Positions 15,174 to 22,798 of a DNA stretch of 64,000 nt are shown piece by piece (the stretch's first letter is position 1; every line of letters begins with the position of its first letter). The notes beneath the pieces were generated by a model. The model was not told the origin of the DNA. It made no database searches and was given only the letters and a program-made list of their open reading frames with translations. The stretch comes from Curtobacterium sp. ISL-83 (GTDB lineage Bacteria; Actinomycetota; Actinomycetes; Actinomycetales; Microbacteriaceae), in NCBI RefSeq assembly GCF_018613895.1, contig NZ_JAGGPH010000016.1, forward strand, positions 1-64,000. Direction: 5' to 3'. A program made the translations under genes and the position numbers.

Positions 15174-16181
15174 TCACCGGGCGTACGCGTCGACGAAGAG
15201 CGGCCCGCGCAGCTCGCGCAACGTGTCGACCAGGCGCTCGATGGTCCGCGCCGAGATCCCGGAGACCTGGAGGTCGTACGGTCCGAGCGCGGGCAACCGC
15301 CCGGTCCGGATGCGGACGACCTCCCACCCGACGCCGCGGACCGCGCGGTCCTTCCGGCGGTCGGTCTCCTGGCGTGGACCGACGTGCTCCAGCCCGTGGC
15401 GTCCGGTGGAGTCGTACTCGATCGCGACGCGGAGCTCCGGCAGGATGATGTCGGGCCAGGCCTCGACGTGGTCGAAGAACGGACGGTCCAGTCGGATGGC
15501 CGTGTGGTCGAACGTGAAGGCGAAGCGGTCGGACAGCGCGGCCCGGAGCTCGGCCTCCACCGCGGAGGCCGTCGCCGGGGCGCACGCGCTCGGGAACGAC
15601 TCCCCCGACGGCAACCGCGGGGTCTTCGGACAGATCGTCCGCTGCACTGACTGACCGGTGCCGCCGCCGCGTGCCGGAGCCCGGCCGATGCTGCCCGGCG
15701 AACGACCGGAACGGCCGGACCGCGTCGCACGGGTCGACGGCACCGCTCCCGACGGTCCGGAGGGGACGCCGCGGGACGGGGCCGCGGGCAGGGTCTGGCG
15801 GCCGACGGTCCGGACCGCTCGCTGCGGCACCGGGACCGCTTCCGGCCAGTCCTCCGGCAGGACGGGCCACCGCTGGGGTTTCGCCTGGACGGCGCACTCC
15901 GGGCACCAGACCGATCGGCGGCGCTCTCGGCCGGGACGGGACCGCTGTTCGGCCGGCGTCGCGACGAAGACGTGGCCGACGTCGCACTCCCAGGTCAGCA
16001 GGACCTCGGCCACGGGCGGTACCTGGCTGAGCACCACGCCGTGGTTCCAGTCCGGGTGGTACTGCCGGATCAGCACCGGCCAGGACGCCCACTCCGCGCG
16101 GAACTCCCCCACGGCGTACGGGACGGCGGTGCCGCGCGACCACTGCCGCCGGCGCCACCACGCATCGACGGGTTCGGCCAC
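15174..16181 (-). CDS. treble-clef zinc finger / Vsr-like nuclease protein
   Basis: A 335-residue protein. The N-terminal third carries a WxCxxGH...CPxC finger (C66, H70, C93, C96), like the treble-clef fingers often joined to nuclease domains. A low-complexity Pro/Arg/Ser linker (about 105-210) follows. Residues about 215-335 resemble the DUF559/very-short-patch-repair type PD-(D/E)xK fold: WPDIILPELRVAIEYDSTGRHG, then a Lys in DRRKDRAV and GWEVVRIR. This suggests DNA binding and cleavage but is not proven. The GTG at 16181 was chosen because TAGCGT lies seven bases upstream; a GTG at 16211 is also in frame. Confidence 0.72.
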   Translation of the reverse strand: MAEPVDAWWRRRQWSRGTAVPYAVGEFRAEWASWPVLIRQYHPDWNHGVVLSQVPPVAEVLLTWECDVGHVFVATPAEQRSRPGRERRRSVWCPECAVQAKPQRWPVLPEDWPEAVPVPQRAVRTVGRQTLPAAPSRGVPSGPSGAVPSTRATRSGRSGRSPGSIGRAPARGGGTGQSVQRTICPKTPRLPSGESFPSACAPATASAVEAELRAALSDRFAFTFDHTAIRLDRPFFDHVEAWPDIILPELRVAIEYDSTGRHGLEHVGPRQETDRRKDRAVRGVGWEVVRIRTGRLPALGPYDLQVSGISARTIERLVDTLRELRGPLFVDAYAR

Positions 16182-16188
16182 GCCGGTG

Positions 16189-16194
16189 ACGCTA
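16189..16194 (-). promoter_or_regulatory. -10 hexamer, nuclease-like gene
   Basis: TAGCGT lies seven bases before the GTG at 16181 and 30 bases after the RES gene stop, giving the nuclease gene its own promoter. Confidence 0.5.
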
Positions 16195-16223
16195 CGGAGC
16201 ACCACCGACACTCGGACGGCCGG

Positions 16224-16892
16224 TCAGTCCGCCGGCGGCGTCGCGAACGTGAACCGTTCCGGACCGGACTCCGCGCCGTCGTCGAGCACGCGGATGCCGG
16301 ACTCCCGGCAGGCCGTCACGCCGTCGCGGTGCACCCGTTCCGGGCGCGGACGCTTCGGGATGCCGGCCGCACCGAACACCGCCCACGCGTTCGCGGCCGA
16401 GGCGCTCGTGAAGCGCGTGCTGTAGCGGACCCCGGCGAACCCGGCGGCGTCGAACGCACGCGCCCAGGCCTGCGGCACCCGGTAGTCCCCCATGGTCTGC
16501 AACTCGGCCCCGACGCCGAAGCGGACGGCGGAGGGGTGCGTGACATCGGCGAAGCGTCGGCCCCGGGAGGCCCGCGCCGCGACGACGACCATCTCGCGCG
16601 CCCGCGCCGCGAACACCGTGTTCGTGGTGAGCACGTGGTGCGCGAGCCGTTCCCGCACCGCGACCTCGACCGCGTCCGCCCAGTAGCAGGTACCGCGTGG
16701 GACGGCGAGGTCGAAGCGTCCGCCGTCGACCCCGTCGGCGTCCGGTTCCGTGCTCGCGAACCACCATGCGCCGCGGTCGTGGCGCTTCGCCCGGTAGAAC
16801 GTGGTCCCCCGGGACTCCTCGGCGGGGAAGTCCGCCAGGTCGAGGTCGTCGCGCGGGGCGCGCTGTGCGACCTCGTTCCGGCTCGGCGTCAC
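16224..16892 (-). CDS. RES-domain toxin (NAD+-degrading)
   Basis: A 222-residue RES-domain protein. Family toxins deplete NAD+ by phosphorolysis or hydrolysis, with conserved Arg, Tyr, Glu and Ser residues. Visible matches are FYRAKR (about 34-39), WWFAST and GGRFDLAVPRGTCYWAD, AVEVAVRERLAHHV, and GFAGVRYSTRFT near the C-terminal side. The GTG start overlaps the antitoxin stop by four bases (16889-16892), the usual coupling for such pairs. Activity is inferred from family membership. Confidence 0.85.
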   Translation of the reverse strand: MTPSRNEVAQRAPRDDLDLADFPAEESRGTTFYRAKRHDRGAWWFASTEPDADGVDGGRFDLAVPRGTCYWADAVEVAVRERLAHHVLTTNTVFAARAREMVVVAARASRGRRFADVTHPSAVRFGVGAELQTMGDYRVPQAWARAFDAAGFAGVRYSTRFTSASAANAWAVFGAAGIPKRPRPERVHRDGVTACRESGIRVLDDGAESGPERFTFATPPAD

Positions 16893-17491
16893 GCGTCCGC
16901 CGCCCACGCGTGCGCAGCGCGGCGGGCAGCAGCGAGCACCTGTTCTTCGCGACCGTCGCGGAGCGCCTGGGCGGCCGTCGTCCCGCCGAACTCGTCGGCG
17001 ACGGTGTTCAGCCACAGCGCGCTGCCCCACGGGTCGATGCGGTCCGGGTCGATGAGCGCCAGGACCTGCCGGAGGTTCGGGAGCGGTGCGCCGGAGGCCC
17101 CGAACTGGAACGACGGGAACACCAGGCTGCCGTCGCCGATCTTCAGCCCGATGAGGTCGCGCTTCGCCGTCGCCTTGCTGAGCGCCTGCCGCGTCACACC
17201 GCGCCACGCGGCCAGGGTCGGGGTGTCGTAGAACGGGCCGATCAGAACGTCCGCCTCGTGCTTGACCGCGGGCAGGGACGCCACCATGCGGTCGGCGAGC
17301 AGGTCGACGTCGGCCCCGTCGTCGAGGGCGCCGTCGGCACGACCGTCGAGGATGCGGCGGCGGAGGGCGGCGAGGAGCGCGTCCTCGGTCCGGGTGAGCG
17401 TTGCGCGCTGCCCCGGTGCGCGCTGCCCCGGTGCGTCGTGCGTGGCCCGCTGTGTCTGCGCCGTTCGCTGTGTCTGGCCGGTCGTGGTCAT
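16889..17491 (-). CDS. Xre/MbcA/ParS-type antitoxin for RES toxin
   Basis: A 200-residue protein. The N-terminus is a Gln/Arg/Thr-rich stretch with a duplicated APGQR (from a 14-bp DNA duplication near 17410). A central helix-turn-helix, TLAAWRGVTRQALSKATAKRD, and the C-terminal DPWGSALWLNTVADEFGG and AAQALRDG match the Xre-MbcA-ParS toxin-binding family (DUF2384). The antitoxin should neutralise the RES toxin and repress the operon. AAGGGTGG lies about seven bases before the ATG at 17491. Two 16-bp repeats upstream are probable operators. Confidence 0.82.
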   Translation of the reverse strand: MTTTGQTQRTAQTQRATHDAPGQRAPGQRATLTRTEDALLAALRRRILDGRADGALDDGADVDLLADRMVASLPAVKHEADVLIGPFYDTPTLAAWRGVTRQALSKATAKRDLIGLKIGDGSLVFPSFQFGASGAPLPNLRQVLALIDPDRIDPWGSALWLNTVADEFGGTTAAQALRDGREEQVLAAARRAAHAWAADA

Positions 17492-17506
17492 CGAGGTCCA
17501 CCCTTC

Positions 17507-17555
17507 GTCAACCGTGTCAACCCAGTCTGTCAGACGAGCGACAACCGCGTCAACC
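17507..17555. promoter_or_regulatory. paired operator repeats before RES-Xre operon
   Basis: Two 16-bp copies read on the minus strand as GGTTGACACGGTTGAC (17507-17522) and GGTTGACGCGGTTGTC (17540-17555). They are offset by 33 bp, about three helical turns, so they lie on the same face of the DNA. Each holds two GTTGAC-like half sites. TTGACG (17549-17554) with CAGACT (17525-17530) also gives a plausible promoter, so bound antitoxin would block it. Confidence 0.6.
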
Positions 17556-17673
17556 ATAAGGACCGCCCCGTCGTCACCCGACCACCACGGCAGACCCACT
17601 GCGTCCGATGCGGGACATCCACCGCACCGGGAGCGACACGGCGGGGAGCGGCACCACGACCAGGGACCACCCG

Positions 17674-17925
17674 TCAGGACTCCTGCGCGCCCCGCACGTA
17701 CGCCACGATCGCGTTCGCGTGCCCGTGGCCCAGACCGTGTTCGGACTTGAGCCACGACACGACCTCCATGTGTCGCTGATCGCCGAGCCGGTCCGCCGCC
17801 AGGTCGAGCCACTCCTGCACGGGACGGCCGTACGTCCGCTCGATGCTCGGGAAGTAGGACGCCGGTCCCTTCGCCTTCGTCCCGTCGGCGGGCGGCTGCG
17901 GAGCGGTCACGCGGTGGGTCGTCAT
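17674..17925 (-). CDS. DUF4287 domain protein
   Basis: An 83-residue protein matching the DUF4287 family: SYFPSIERTYGRPVQEWLDLAADRL followed by VVSWLKSEHGLGHGHANAIVAYV. These domains are small, helical and usually found alone or before a DUF5655 domain; the function is not established. TATCGT seven bases before the ATG at 17925 suggests a leaderless transcript. It lies between the RES-Xre operon and the divergent ABC transporter genes. Confidence 0.85.
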   Translation of the reverse strand: MTTHRVTAPQPPADGTKAKGPASYFPSIERTYGRPVQEWLDLAADRLGDQRHMEVVSWLKSEHGLGHGHANAIVAYVRGAQES

Positions 17926-17932
17926 GTGGGTC

Positions 17933-17938
17933 ACGATA
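17933..17938 (-). promoter_or_regulatory. -10 hexamer, DUF4287 gene
   Basis: TATCGT lies seven bases before the ATG at 17925. Confidence 0.6.
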
Positions 17939-18092
17939 GCCCCGACGGCCCGGCGGCCGGGCCCCGACAGCCCTCGACGACATCCCGCGCGCCAGCCCCG
18001 GCAACACCGCCCCGGCGAACCGTCACGGAACGTCATCGTCGACGCGACCGTGACGCCGTGTTCCGCCCCGTGCCCCCGTGTTTCGTCGGCCG

Positions 18093-18121
18093 TTGTCACC
18101 CGCTCGGGCGCCTCCTACCGT
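18093..18121 (+). promoter_or_regulatory. promoter of amino-acid ABC operon
   Basis: TTGTCA (18093-18098), a 17-bp spacer and TACCGT (18116-18121), six bases before the ATG at 18128. This is the clearest -35/-10 pair in the window and predicts a leaderless message. Confidence 0.7.
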
Positions 18122-18127
18122 CGCCGC

Positions 18128-19318
18128 ATGACCGACATCAGCGAAGCCCCCGCCGGGGTGACCGGACGGAACGACAGCGCCAGCGGGACCTCCCTGGCGG
18201 ACGCACACCGCGCCTCCCGGCTGCGTGGGCCCGGACCGGAGGACCACGCGGCGGTCGACGCGGCCGCACGCGCCGCACGGACGCGCCCCGTCGTGCCGCT
18301 GCGCCACCCGGTGCGGTGGGTCGCTGCCGGACTCGTGGTCCTGGTGCTCCTCGACTTCGTCGAGACGCTCTTCACGAACGCGGCGTGGGGGTGGCCGGCC
18401 GTCGGGAAGTGGCTGTTCAGCACGGCGATCCTCACCGGACTGCAGCTCACGCTCACCGCGACCGCCCTGAGCGCGGCGATCAGCTTCGCGGGCGGTGTCG
18501 TCGTGGCGATCGCCCGGCTGTCGCGGAACCCGGTGCTGTCCGGGCTCGCCTGGGGGTACGTGTGGCTGTTCCGCTCCGTGCCGCTGATCCTGGTGCTGGT
18601 CTTCCTGTACAACCTCGGCTCGCTGTACCCGTCCATCGGCGTCGGCGTCCCGTTCGGTCCCCAGGTCCAGGTCCCGACGACGAACGTCCTGAGCGACCTC
18701 GCCATCGGGGTCATCGGGCTGAGCCTGACCGAGATCGCCTACGCCTCGGAGATCGTCCGCGCCGGGGTGCTCGCCGTCGACCACGGGCAGCACGAGGCAG
18801 CGCAGGCACTCGGGCTCCCCCGGCGACGCCAGTTCCTGCGGGTCGTCCTGCCGCAGGCGATGCGCTCGATCGTGCCGGCGTTCGTGAACCAGGTCGTCGG
18901 TCTGCTCAAGGCGTCGTCGCTGCTGTTCTACGTCTCGATGCTCGACCTGTTCGGGGTCGTGCAGAACCTCAGCAGCACGTACCCGACGGACGTCATCCCG
19001 CTGCTCGTCGTCGCGACGATCTGGTACCTCGCGCTCACGAGCGCCGTGTCGGTCGTGCAGCACGCGGTGGAGCGGTGGACGGCTCGGGGGTCGGTGCGGG
19101 AACTCCCGCCGTCGCCGCTCCGGCGGCTGCGCACCGCGGTGCGGAACGGGCGGACGGGAGGCGCGAATCGGCTGGCCGAGGACGCCTCCGCGCGCCAGGC
19201 GGTCGCGTCCGGGGACCCTGGCGGAACCGCTGCCTCGGCCTCTGCTCCTGCTCCGGCTTCGGCCTCGGCTCCTGCTCCTGCTTCGGCCTCGGCCGCCACA
19301 CTCGGGAGGACCCGATGA
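18128..19318 (+). CDS. amino-acid ABC transporter permease
   Basis: A 396-residue inner-membrane permease of the His/Glu/Gln/Arg/opine family. After a 60-residue hydrophilic N-terminus come about six membrane helices; the EAA loop is EAAQALGLPRRRQFLRVVLPQA (about residues 222-243), which contacts the ATPase. The last 60 residues are an unusual Ala/Ser/Pro-rich cytoplasmic tail, partly encoded by a tandem DNA repeat (19231-19292). The stop overlaps the ATPase start by four bases. Related permeases lack such a tail. Confidence 0.92.
   Translation: MTDISEAPAGVTGRNDSASGTSLADAHRASRLRGPGPEDHAAVDAAARAARTRPVVPLRHPVRWVAAGLVVLVLLDFVETLFTNAAWGWPAVGKWLFSTAILTGLQLTLTATALSAAISFAGGVVVAIARLSRNPVLSGLAWGYVWLFRSVPLILVLVFLYNLGSLYPSIGVGVPFGPQVQVPTTNVLSDLAIGVIGLSLTEIAYASEIVRAGVLAVDHGQHEAAQALGLPRRRQFLRVVLPQAMRSIVPAFVNQVVGLLKASSLLFYVSMLDLFGVVQNLSSTYPTDVIPLLVVATIWYLALTSAVSVVQHAVERWTARGSVRELPPSPLRRLRTAVRNGRTGGANRLAEDASARQAVASGDPGGTAASASAPAPASASAPAPASASAATLGRTR
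19231..19292 (+). repeat. in-frame tandem repeat in permease tail
   Basis: An imperfect repeat of GCCTCGGCTCCTGCTCCTGC-like units encodes alternating ASASA and PAPA blocks. The unit is a multiple of three bases, so copy-number change would keep the frame. Confidence 0.6.
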
Positions 19319-20088
19319 GCGCCGCGATCGGTGTCCACGGCGCCGTGAAGGCCTTCGGCGGGACCACCGTCATCGACGGGATCGACCTGGAACTCGAGGC
19401 CGGCAGTGTGACGGTCGTCCTCGGCCCCTCGGGGTCCGGCAAGTCCACGCTGCTCCGGGCGATCAACCACCTCGAACCGCTCGACCGCGGGATCGTCACC
19501 ATCGGCGACGAGACCATCGGGGTGCGGCTCCGCACCGGACTCGACGGTGTCCCCCGGTACAAGGAACTGCCCGAACGGCTCATCCTGCGACAGCGCGCCC
19601 GGATCGGCTTCGTCTTCCAGCACTTCAACCTGTTCCCGCACCTCACGGCACTCGAGAACGTCGCCGAGGGACCGATCGCCGCCGGGGTCCCCCGAGCGAC
19701 CGCGAAGGACCGGGCACGCGCCCTGCTCGACCGGGTGGGACTCGCCGACCGCGCCGACGCCCGACCGCGGCAGCTGTCCGGTGGGCAGCAGCAGCGGGTC
19801 GCGATCGCCCGGGCGCTGGCCCTCGAACCCGACGTCGTGCTGCTCGACGAACCGACCTCCGCGCTCGACCCCGAACTCGTCGGTGAGGTGCTCGCGGTGA
19901 TCGCGGCGCTCGCCGCGTCCGGCACGACCCTGGTGATCGTCACGCACGAGGTGGCGTTCGCCCGCGAGGTCGCCGACCACGTCGTGTTCCTCGACCGCGG
20001 GCGGGTCGTCGAGCAGGGGCCGCCCACCCAGGTCATCGACGACCCGCAACACCTCCGGACGCGCGAGTTCCTCTCGCGCGTGCGCTGA
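19315..20088 (+). CDS. amino-acid ABC transporter ATP-binding protein
   Basis: A 257-residue ATPase. Walker A is GPSGSGKST (about residues 38-46), the Q loop is VFQHFNLFPHLTALEN, the signature is LSGGQQQRVAIARAL, Walker B is VVLLDEPTSALD and the switch His is in VIVTHE. These are typical of GlnQ/ArtP-type importers. A GGGAGGA ribosome binding site lies inside the end of the permease gene, and the ATG overlaps its stop (ATGA). Confidence 0.96.
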   Translation: MSAAIGVHGAVKAFGGTTVIDGIDLELEAGSVTVVLGPSGSGKSTLLRAINHLEPLDRGIVTIGDETIGVRLRTGLDGVPRYKELPERLILRQRARIGFVFQHFNLFPHLTALENVAEGPIAAGVPRATAKDRARALLDRVGLADRADARPRQLSGGQQQRVAIARALALEPDVVLLDEPTSALDPELVGEVLAVIAALAASGTTLVIVTHEVAFAREVADHVVFLDRGRVVEQGPPTQVIDDPQHLRTREFLSRVR

Positions 20089-20151
20089 ACCGGCACCCGC
20101 GCCGCACCCACCCCGCCTCCGACCGCCATCCTGATCCGACCCTGGAGAACC

Positions 20152-21183
20152 ATGTCCCCGTCTGCCCCCTCCCGCTGGCGCGACCGCGCCGGAGCGGCTG
20201 CCATCACCACCGTCCTCACCGTGGGCGTCGCCGCGGCCCTGACCGGCTGCGCCGCCGGAGCCACCGCCAGCACCGGCACCGGCTCCTCCGACGGGCGTGT
20301 CACGATCGGTGCCGCGTCGAACGGTGCCGCGACCGAGTCGACGCTCGCCGTCACCGAGGACACGACGCTCCACGACGCGCTCCCCGCCGGTGTCCGCAAG
20401 GCCGGCACGCTGACCATCGGGATCGGCGCGCTCCCGTCCGGCTTCCCGCCGCTCGCGTTCACCGGCGACGACCAGAAGGCCCTGACCGGGTCCGAGCCCG
20501 ACCTCGGCCGATTGGTCGCGGCGAAGCTCGGCCTGCAGCCGAAGGTCGAGAACGCGACGTGGGACAACCTGTTCGTCGGCATCGACGGTGGGAAGTACGA
20601 CGCCGGGTTCTCGAACGTCACCGTGACCGAGCAGCGGAAGGAGAAGTACGACTTCGCGTCCTACCGGCAGGACAACCTCGCCCTGCAGGTCCTGGCGACG
20701 AGCTCCCTGCGCTTCCGGGGCGACCCGTCCGTCCTCGCCGGCAAGACGATCGCCGTCAGCGCCGGCACGAACCAGGAGAAGATCCTGCTCGAGTGGCAGA
20801 AGACGCTCCAGACGAAGGGCGACCGCCTCACGATCAAGTACTACCCGGACGGCAACGCCGTGACGCTCGCGCTCGACTCGGGGAAGATCGACGGGTACTT
20901 CGGCCCCAACCCCACGATCGCCTACCAGAACCGACAGAGCACGCACAGCGCGCACCCGACCACCACCGCGGGGACGTACTCCGGTGCGGGGGCGTCGCTG
21001 CAGGGGCTCATCGCGGCGACGACGAAGAAGGGCAGCGGGCTCGCGAAGCCGATCCAGGGTGCGATCAACGAGCTCATCGAGGACGGCACCTACGCCAAGT
21101 GGTTGCGCGCGTACAACCTGTCGAACGAGGCGGTCGCGCACTCCGAGGTCAACCCGGAGGGGCTGCCGCTCGACAACAGCTGA
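20152..21183 (+). CDS. amino-acid ABC transporter substrate-binding lipoprotein
   Basis: A 343-residue family 3 solute-binding protein. The N-terminus has a lipoprotein signal with lipobox LTGC (Cys about residue 34), so it is tethered outside the membrane. The mature part has typical SBP_bac_3 features (LTIGIGALPSGFPPLAF, DLGRLVAAKLG, DNLFVGIDGGKYDAGFSNVTVTEQR-like region, YAKWLRAYNL). It is the third gene of the importer operon, 63 bp after the ATPase gene, with GGAG before the ATG. The substrate is probably a polar or basic amino acid but cannot be fixed from sequence alone. Confidence 0.93.
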   Translation: MSPSAPSRWRDRAGAAAITTVLTVGVAAALTGCAAGATASTGTGSSDGRVTIGAASNGAATESTLAVTEDTTLHDALPAGVRKAGTLTIGIGALPSGFPPLAFTGDDQKALTGSEPDLGRLVAAKLGLQPKVENATWDNLFVGIDGGKYDAGFSNVTVTEQRKEKYDFASYRQDNLALQVLATSSLRFRGDPSVLAGKTIAVSAGTNQEKILLEWQKTLQTKGDRLTIKYYPDGNAVTLALDSGKIDGYFGPNPTIAYQNRQSTHSAHPTTTAGTYSGAGASLQGLIAATTKKGSGLAKPIQGAINELIEDGTYAKWLRAYNLSNEAVAHSEVNPEGLPLDNS

Positions 21184-21196
21184 CGCGACCGGTCCT

Positions 21197-21248
21197 GCCC
21201 GACACCCCCGCCGCCGTCCGGTCACGGGGGTGTCGGGCGTGCGGGGCC
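21197..21248 (+). terminator. terminator of amino-acid ABC operon
   Basis: GCCCGACACCCCC and GGGGGTGTCGGGC form a perfect 13-bp stem with a 26-base loop, 14 bases after the substrate-binding protein stop. Confidence 0.7.
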
Positions 21249-21279
21249 CCGGGCCGGTGCGCCGGCAGTTGCGAGCGCA

Positions 21280-21425
21280 TGAAGCGACCATGCACCAGCC
21301 GATCGACGCGCGGAAGGTCGGAACACGCACACGCACTGGATTGGCGCGCATGCTTCGACCGACCACGCGGGGATCGACGCGTGGAACGTCGGAGCATGCC
21401 GACCCATCGACGCGAGGGGCGGCAC
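21280..21425. repeat. degenerate intergenic repeat block
   Basis: The motif ATCGACGCG followed by GGAA(G/C)GTCGGA(A/G)CA occurs near 21301 and 21372, and ATCGACGCG again near 21407. GCATGCTTCGAC (from about 21348) and the complement of GTCGGAGCATGC (about 21389-21400) form an imperfect inverted repeat. No gene is visible. It resembles a decayed palindromic repeat element. Confidence 0.45.
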
Positions 21426-21438
21426 CCGACCGTGCGTC

Positions 21439-21480
21439 GGACGGGAGGCGCGGGGCCTGCCGGCACCGTGCCTCCCGTCC
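21439..21480. terminator. GGACGGGAGG-family palindrome
   Basis: Arms GGACGGGAGGC / GCCTCCCGTCC (11 bp) enclose an imperfect GC-rich inner stem. Same core as the elements at 30107, 33515 and 43192. Confidence 0.55.
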
Positions 21481-21538
21481 GGACCGTGGTCGCAACGCGC
21501 GGGGCGCGACGCGTGACGCGCGACGCCGAGGGCGCACG

Positions 21539-21572
21539 ACACGCCGCTCACCTCGTGAGGTGAGCGGCGTGT
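21539..21572. terminator. perfect palindrome between convergent genes
   Basis: ACACGCCGCTCACCTC and GAGGTGAGCGGCGTGT form 16-bp perfect arms with only GT between them. It lies between the ABC operon and the end of the monooxygenase operon and would work in both directions. Confidence 0.6.
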
Positions 21573-21613
21573 TCTGCAATCTCGGCGGACTGCGGGCGGC
21601 GTGTCCTGCGGCT

Positions 21614-22798
21614 TCAGGCGACCCCGAGCCCGAGCCCGGTGCGGGTCGAAGCCGCGATTCCAGCCGAGTCCAGCCGCGCGGACGCGGCGCGACGGGACGC
21701 CCACTCGTCCGCGAGCAGCTCGTAGGAGCGCACGCGCGCCTCGTGGTCGTGCGTGATCGTCGTCACGAGGAGCTCGTCCGCTCCCGTCACCCGCCGCAGG
21801 ACCTCGAGCCGGTCCGCCACGTGCGCAGCATCCCCGACGAACCGGGTCGCGACACGGTCGGACACCCCGGCGGCGGCGTCGGCGTCGAGCGGGGTCGCGC
21901 GGGCCTCGTCCGGGGTCGGGTACGGGATCGCACCGACGCCCGAGCGGATCGACGAGACCCACTGCGGGTACCCGAGCGCGAGCTCGTCGGCCTCGGCGGC
22001 GGTACGCCCGACCACGACGTCCGCCGACACGATGACGTGCGGGGCGTCGAGCGCCCCGGGCCGGAAGGCGTCCCGGTACGCCTGCACCGACGCCAGGACC
22101 GTGCCCGGCGCCGAGTGGTAGTTCGCGCCGTACGGCAGGCCGAGGGCACCCGCGATCCGGGCGCTCTCACCACCGGTCGACCCGTGGATCCACAGCTCGA
22201 CGTGCGCACCCGTGGCGGGCGGCGCCTCGACCACGCCGTCGTTCCAGGTGTGGGTGCCGGCGAACAGGGAACGGATCAGGTCGAGTTCCCCGGCGAACCG
22301 GTCGACGTCGCCGGGGACGCGGCCGAGCAGCTGCCCCTGGAGCGCGAACCGGCTGCCGGGCGCGATGCGGAAGTCGAACGGCGCGGGGACGAGCAACCCG
22401 TCGACCACCTGGTCCGCGCGTGGGGCCAGCGACGCCGGCTTCGGCGTGCCGGGGGCCGGCGCTCCCGACCGCCCGAGGCCCACGTCGAACCGCGGTCCGT
22501 ACAGCCCGGCGAGCGTGCCGAAGGTCTCCCCGATCTGGAGCCCGCGCACGTTCCCGACGAGCGTGGCGGCGCTGCCGACCCGGATCGTCGACGTCGCCCC
22601 GGCGACCGCGCCGATCACGATCGTCGGCGCGCTGCCGGCGACGCCGGGGTTGAGGTGGTGCTCGGCCAGCCAGTACCGGGCGTACCCGGCGCGTTCAGCG
22701 CGCTGCGCGAGGTCCACGGTGTTCCGGAGCGCGGCGCCCGGCGTGGATCCGGTGCTGACCGGGACGAGGTCGAGGACCGAGAGCGGCACGGCGCTCAT
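21614..22798 (-). CDS. LLM-class flavin-dependent oxidoreductase (MsnO8-like)
   Basis: A 394-residue bacterial-luciferase-like protein. The N-terminal LSVLDLVPVSTGSTPGAALR and YARYWLAEHHLNPGVAGSAP match the MsnO8-like branch of FMN-dependent LLM oxidoreductases, which use reduced flavin and O2. The substrate is unknown. It is the last of three overlapping genes (4-bp overlap at 22795-22798), all of the same superfamily, so the three very likely act on related substrates. Confidence 0.88.
   Translation of the reverse strand: MSAVPLSVLDLVPVSTGSTPGAALRNTVDLAQRAERAGYARYWLAEHHLNPGVAGSAPTIVIGAVAGATSTIRVGSAATLVGNVRGLQIGETFGTLAGLYGPRFDVGLGRSGAPAPGTPKPASLAPRADQVVDGLLVPAPFDFRIAPGSRFALQGQLLGRVPGDVDRFAGELDLIRSLFAGTHTWNDGVVEAPPATGAHVELWIHGSTGGESARIAGALGLPYGANYHSAPGTVLASVQAYRDAFRPGALDAPHVIVSADVVVGRTAAEADELALGYPQWVSSIRSGVGAIPYPTPDEARATPLDADAAAGVSDRVATRFVGDAAHVADRLEVLRRVTGADELLVTTITHDHEARVRSYELLADEWASRRAASARLDSAGIAASTRTGLGLGVA

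Noticed and set aside
15174-16211. Longer start of the nuclease-like gene at GTG 16211
   Set aside because: No ribosome binding site, and the TAGCGT hexamer lies inside that extension; GTG 16181 fits the local leaderless rule better, though this is not certain.
19231-19292. Tandem repeat as a non-coding minisatellite
   Set aside because: It lies in frame inside the permease gene, upstream of the overlapping ATPase start, with no stop introduced.
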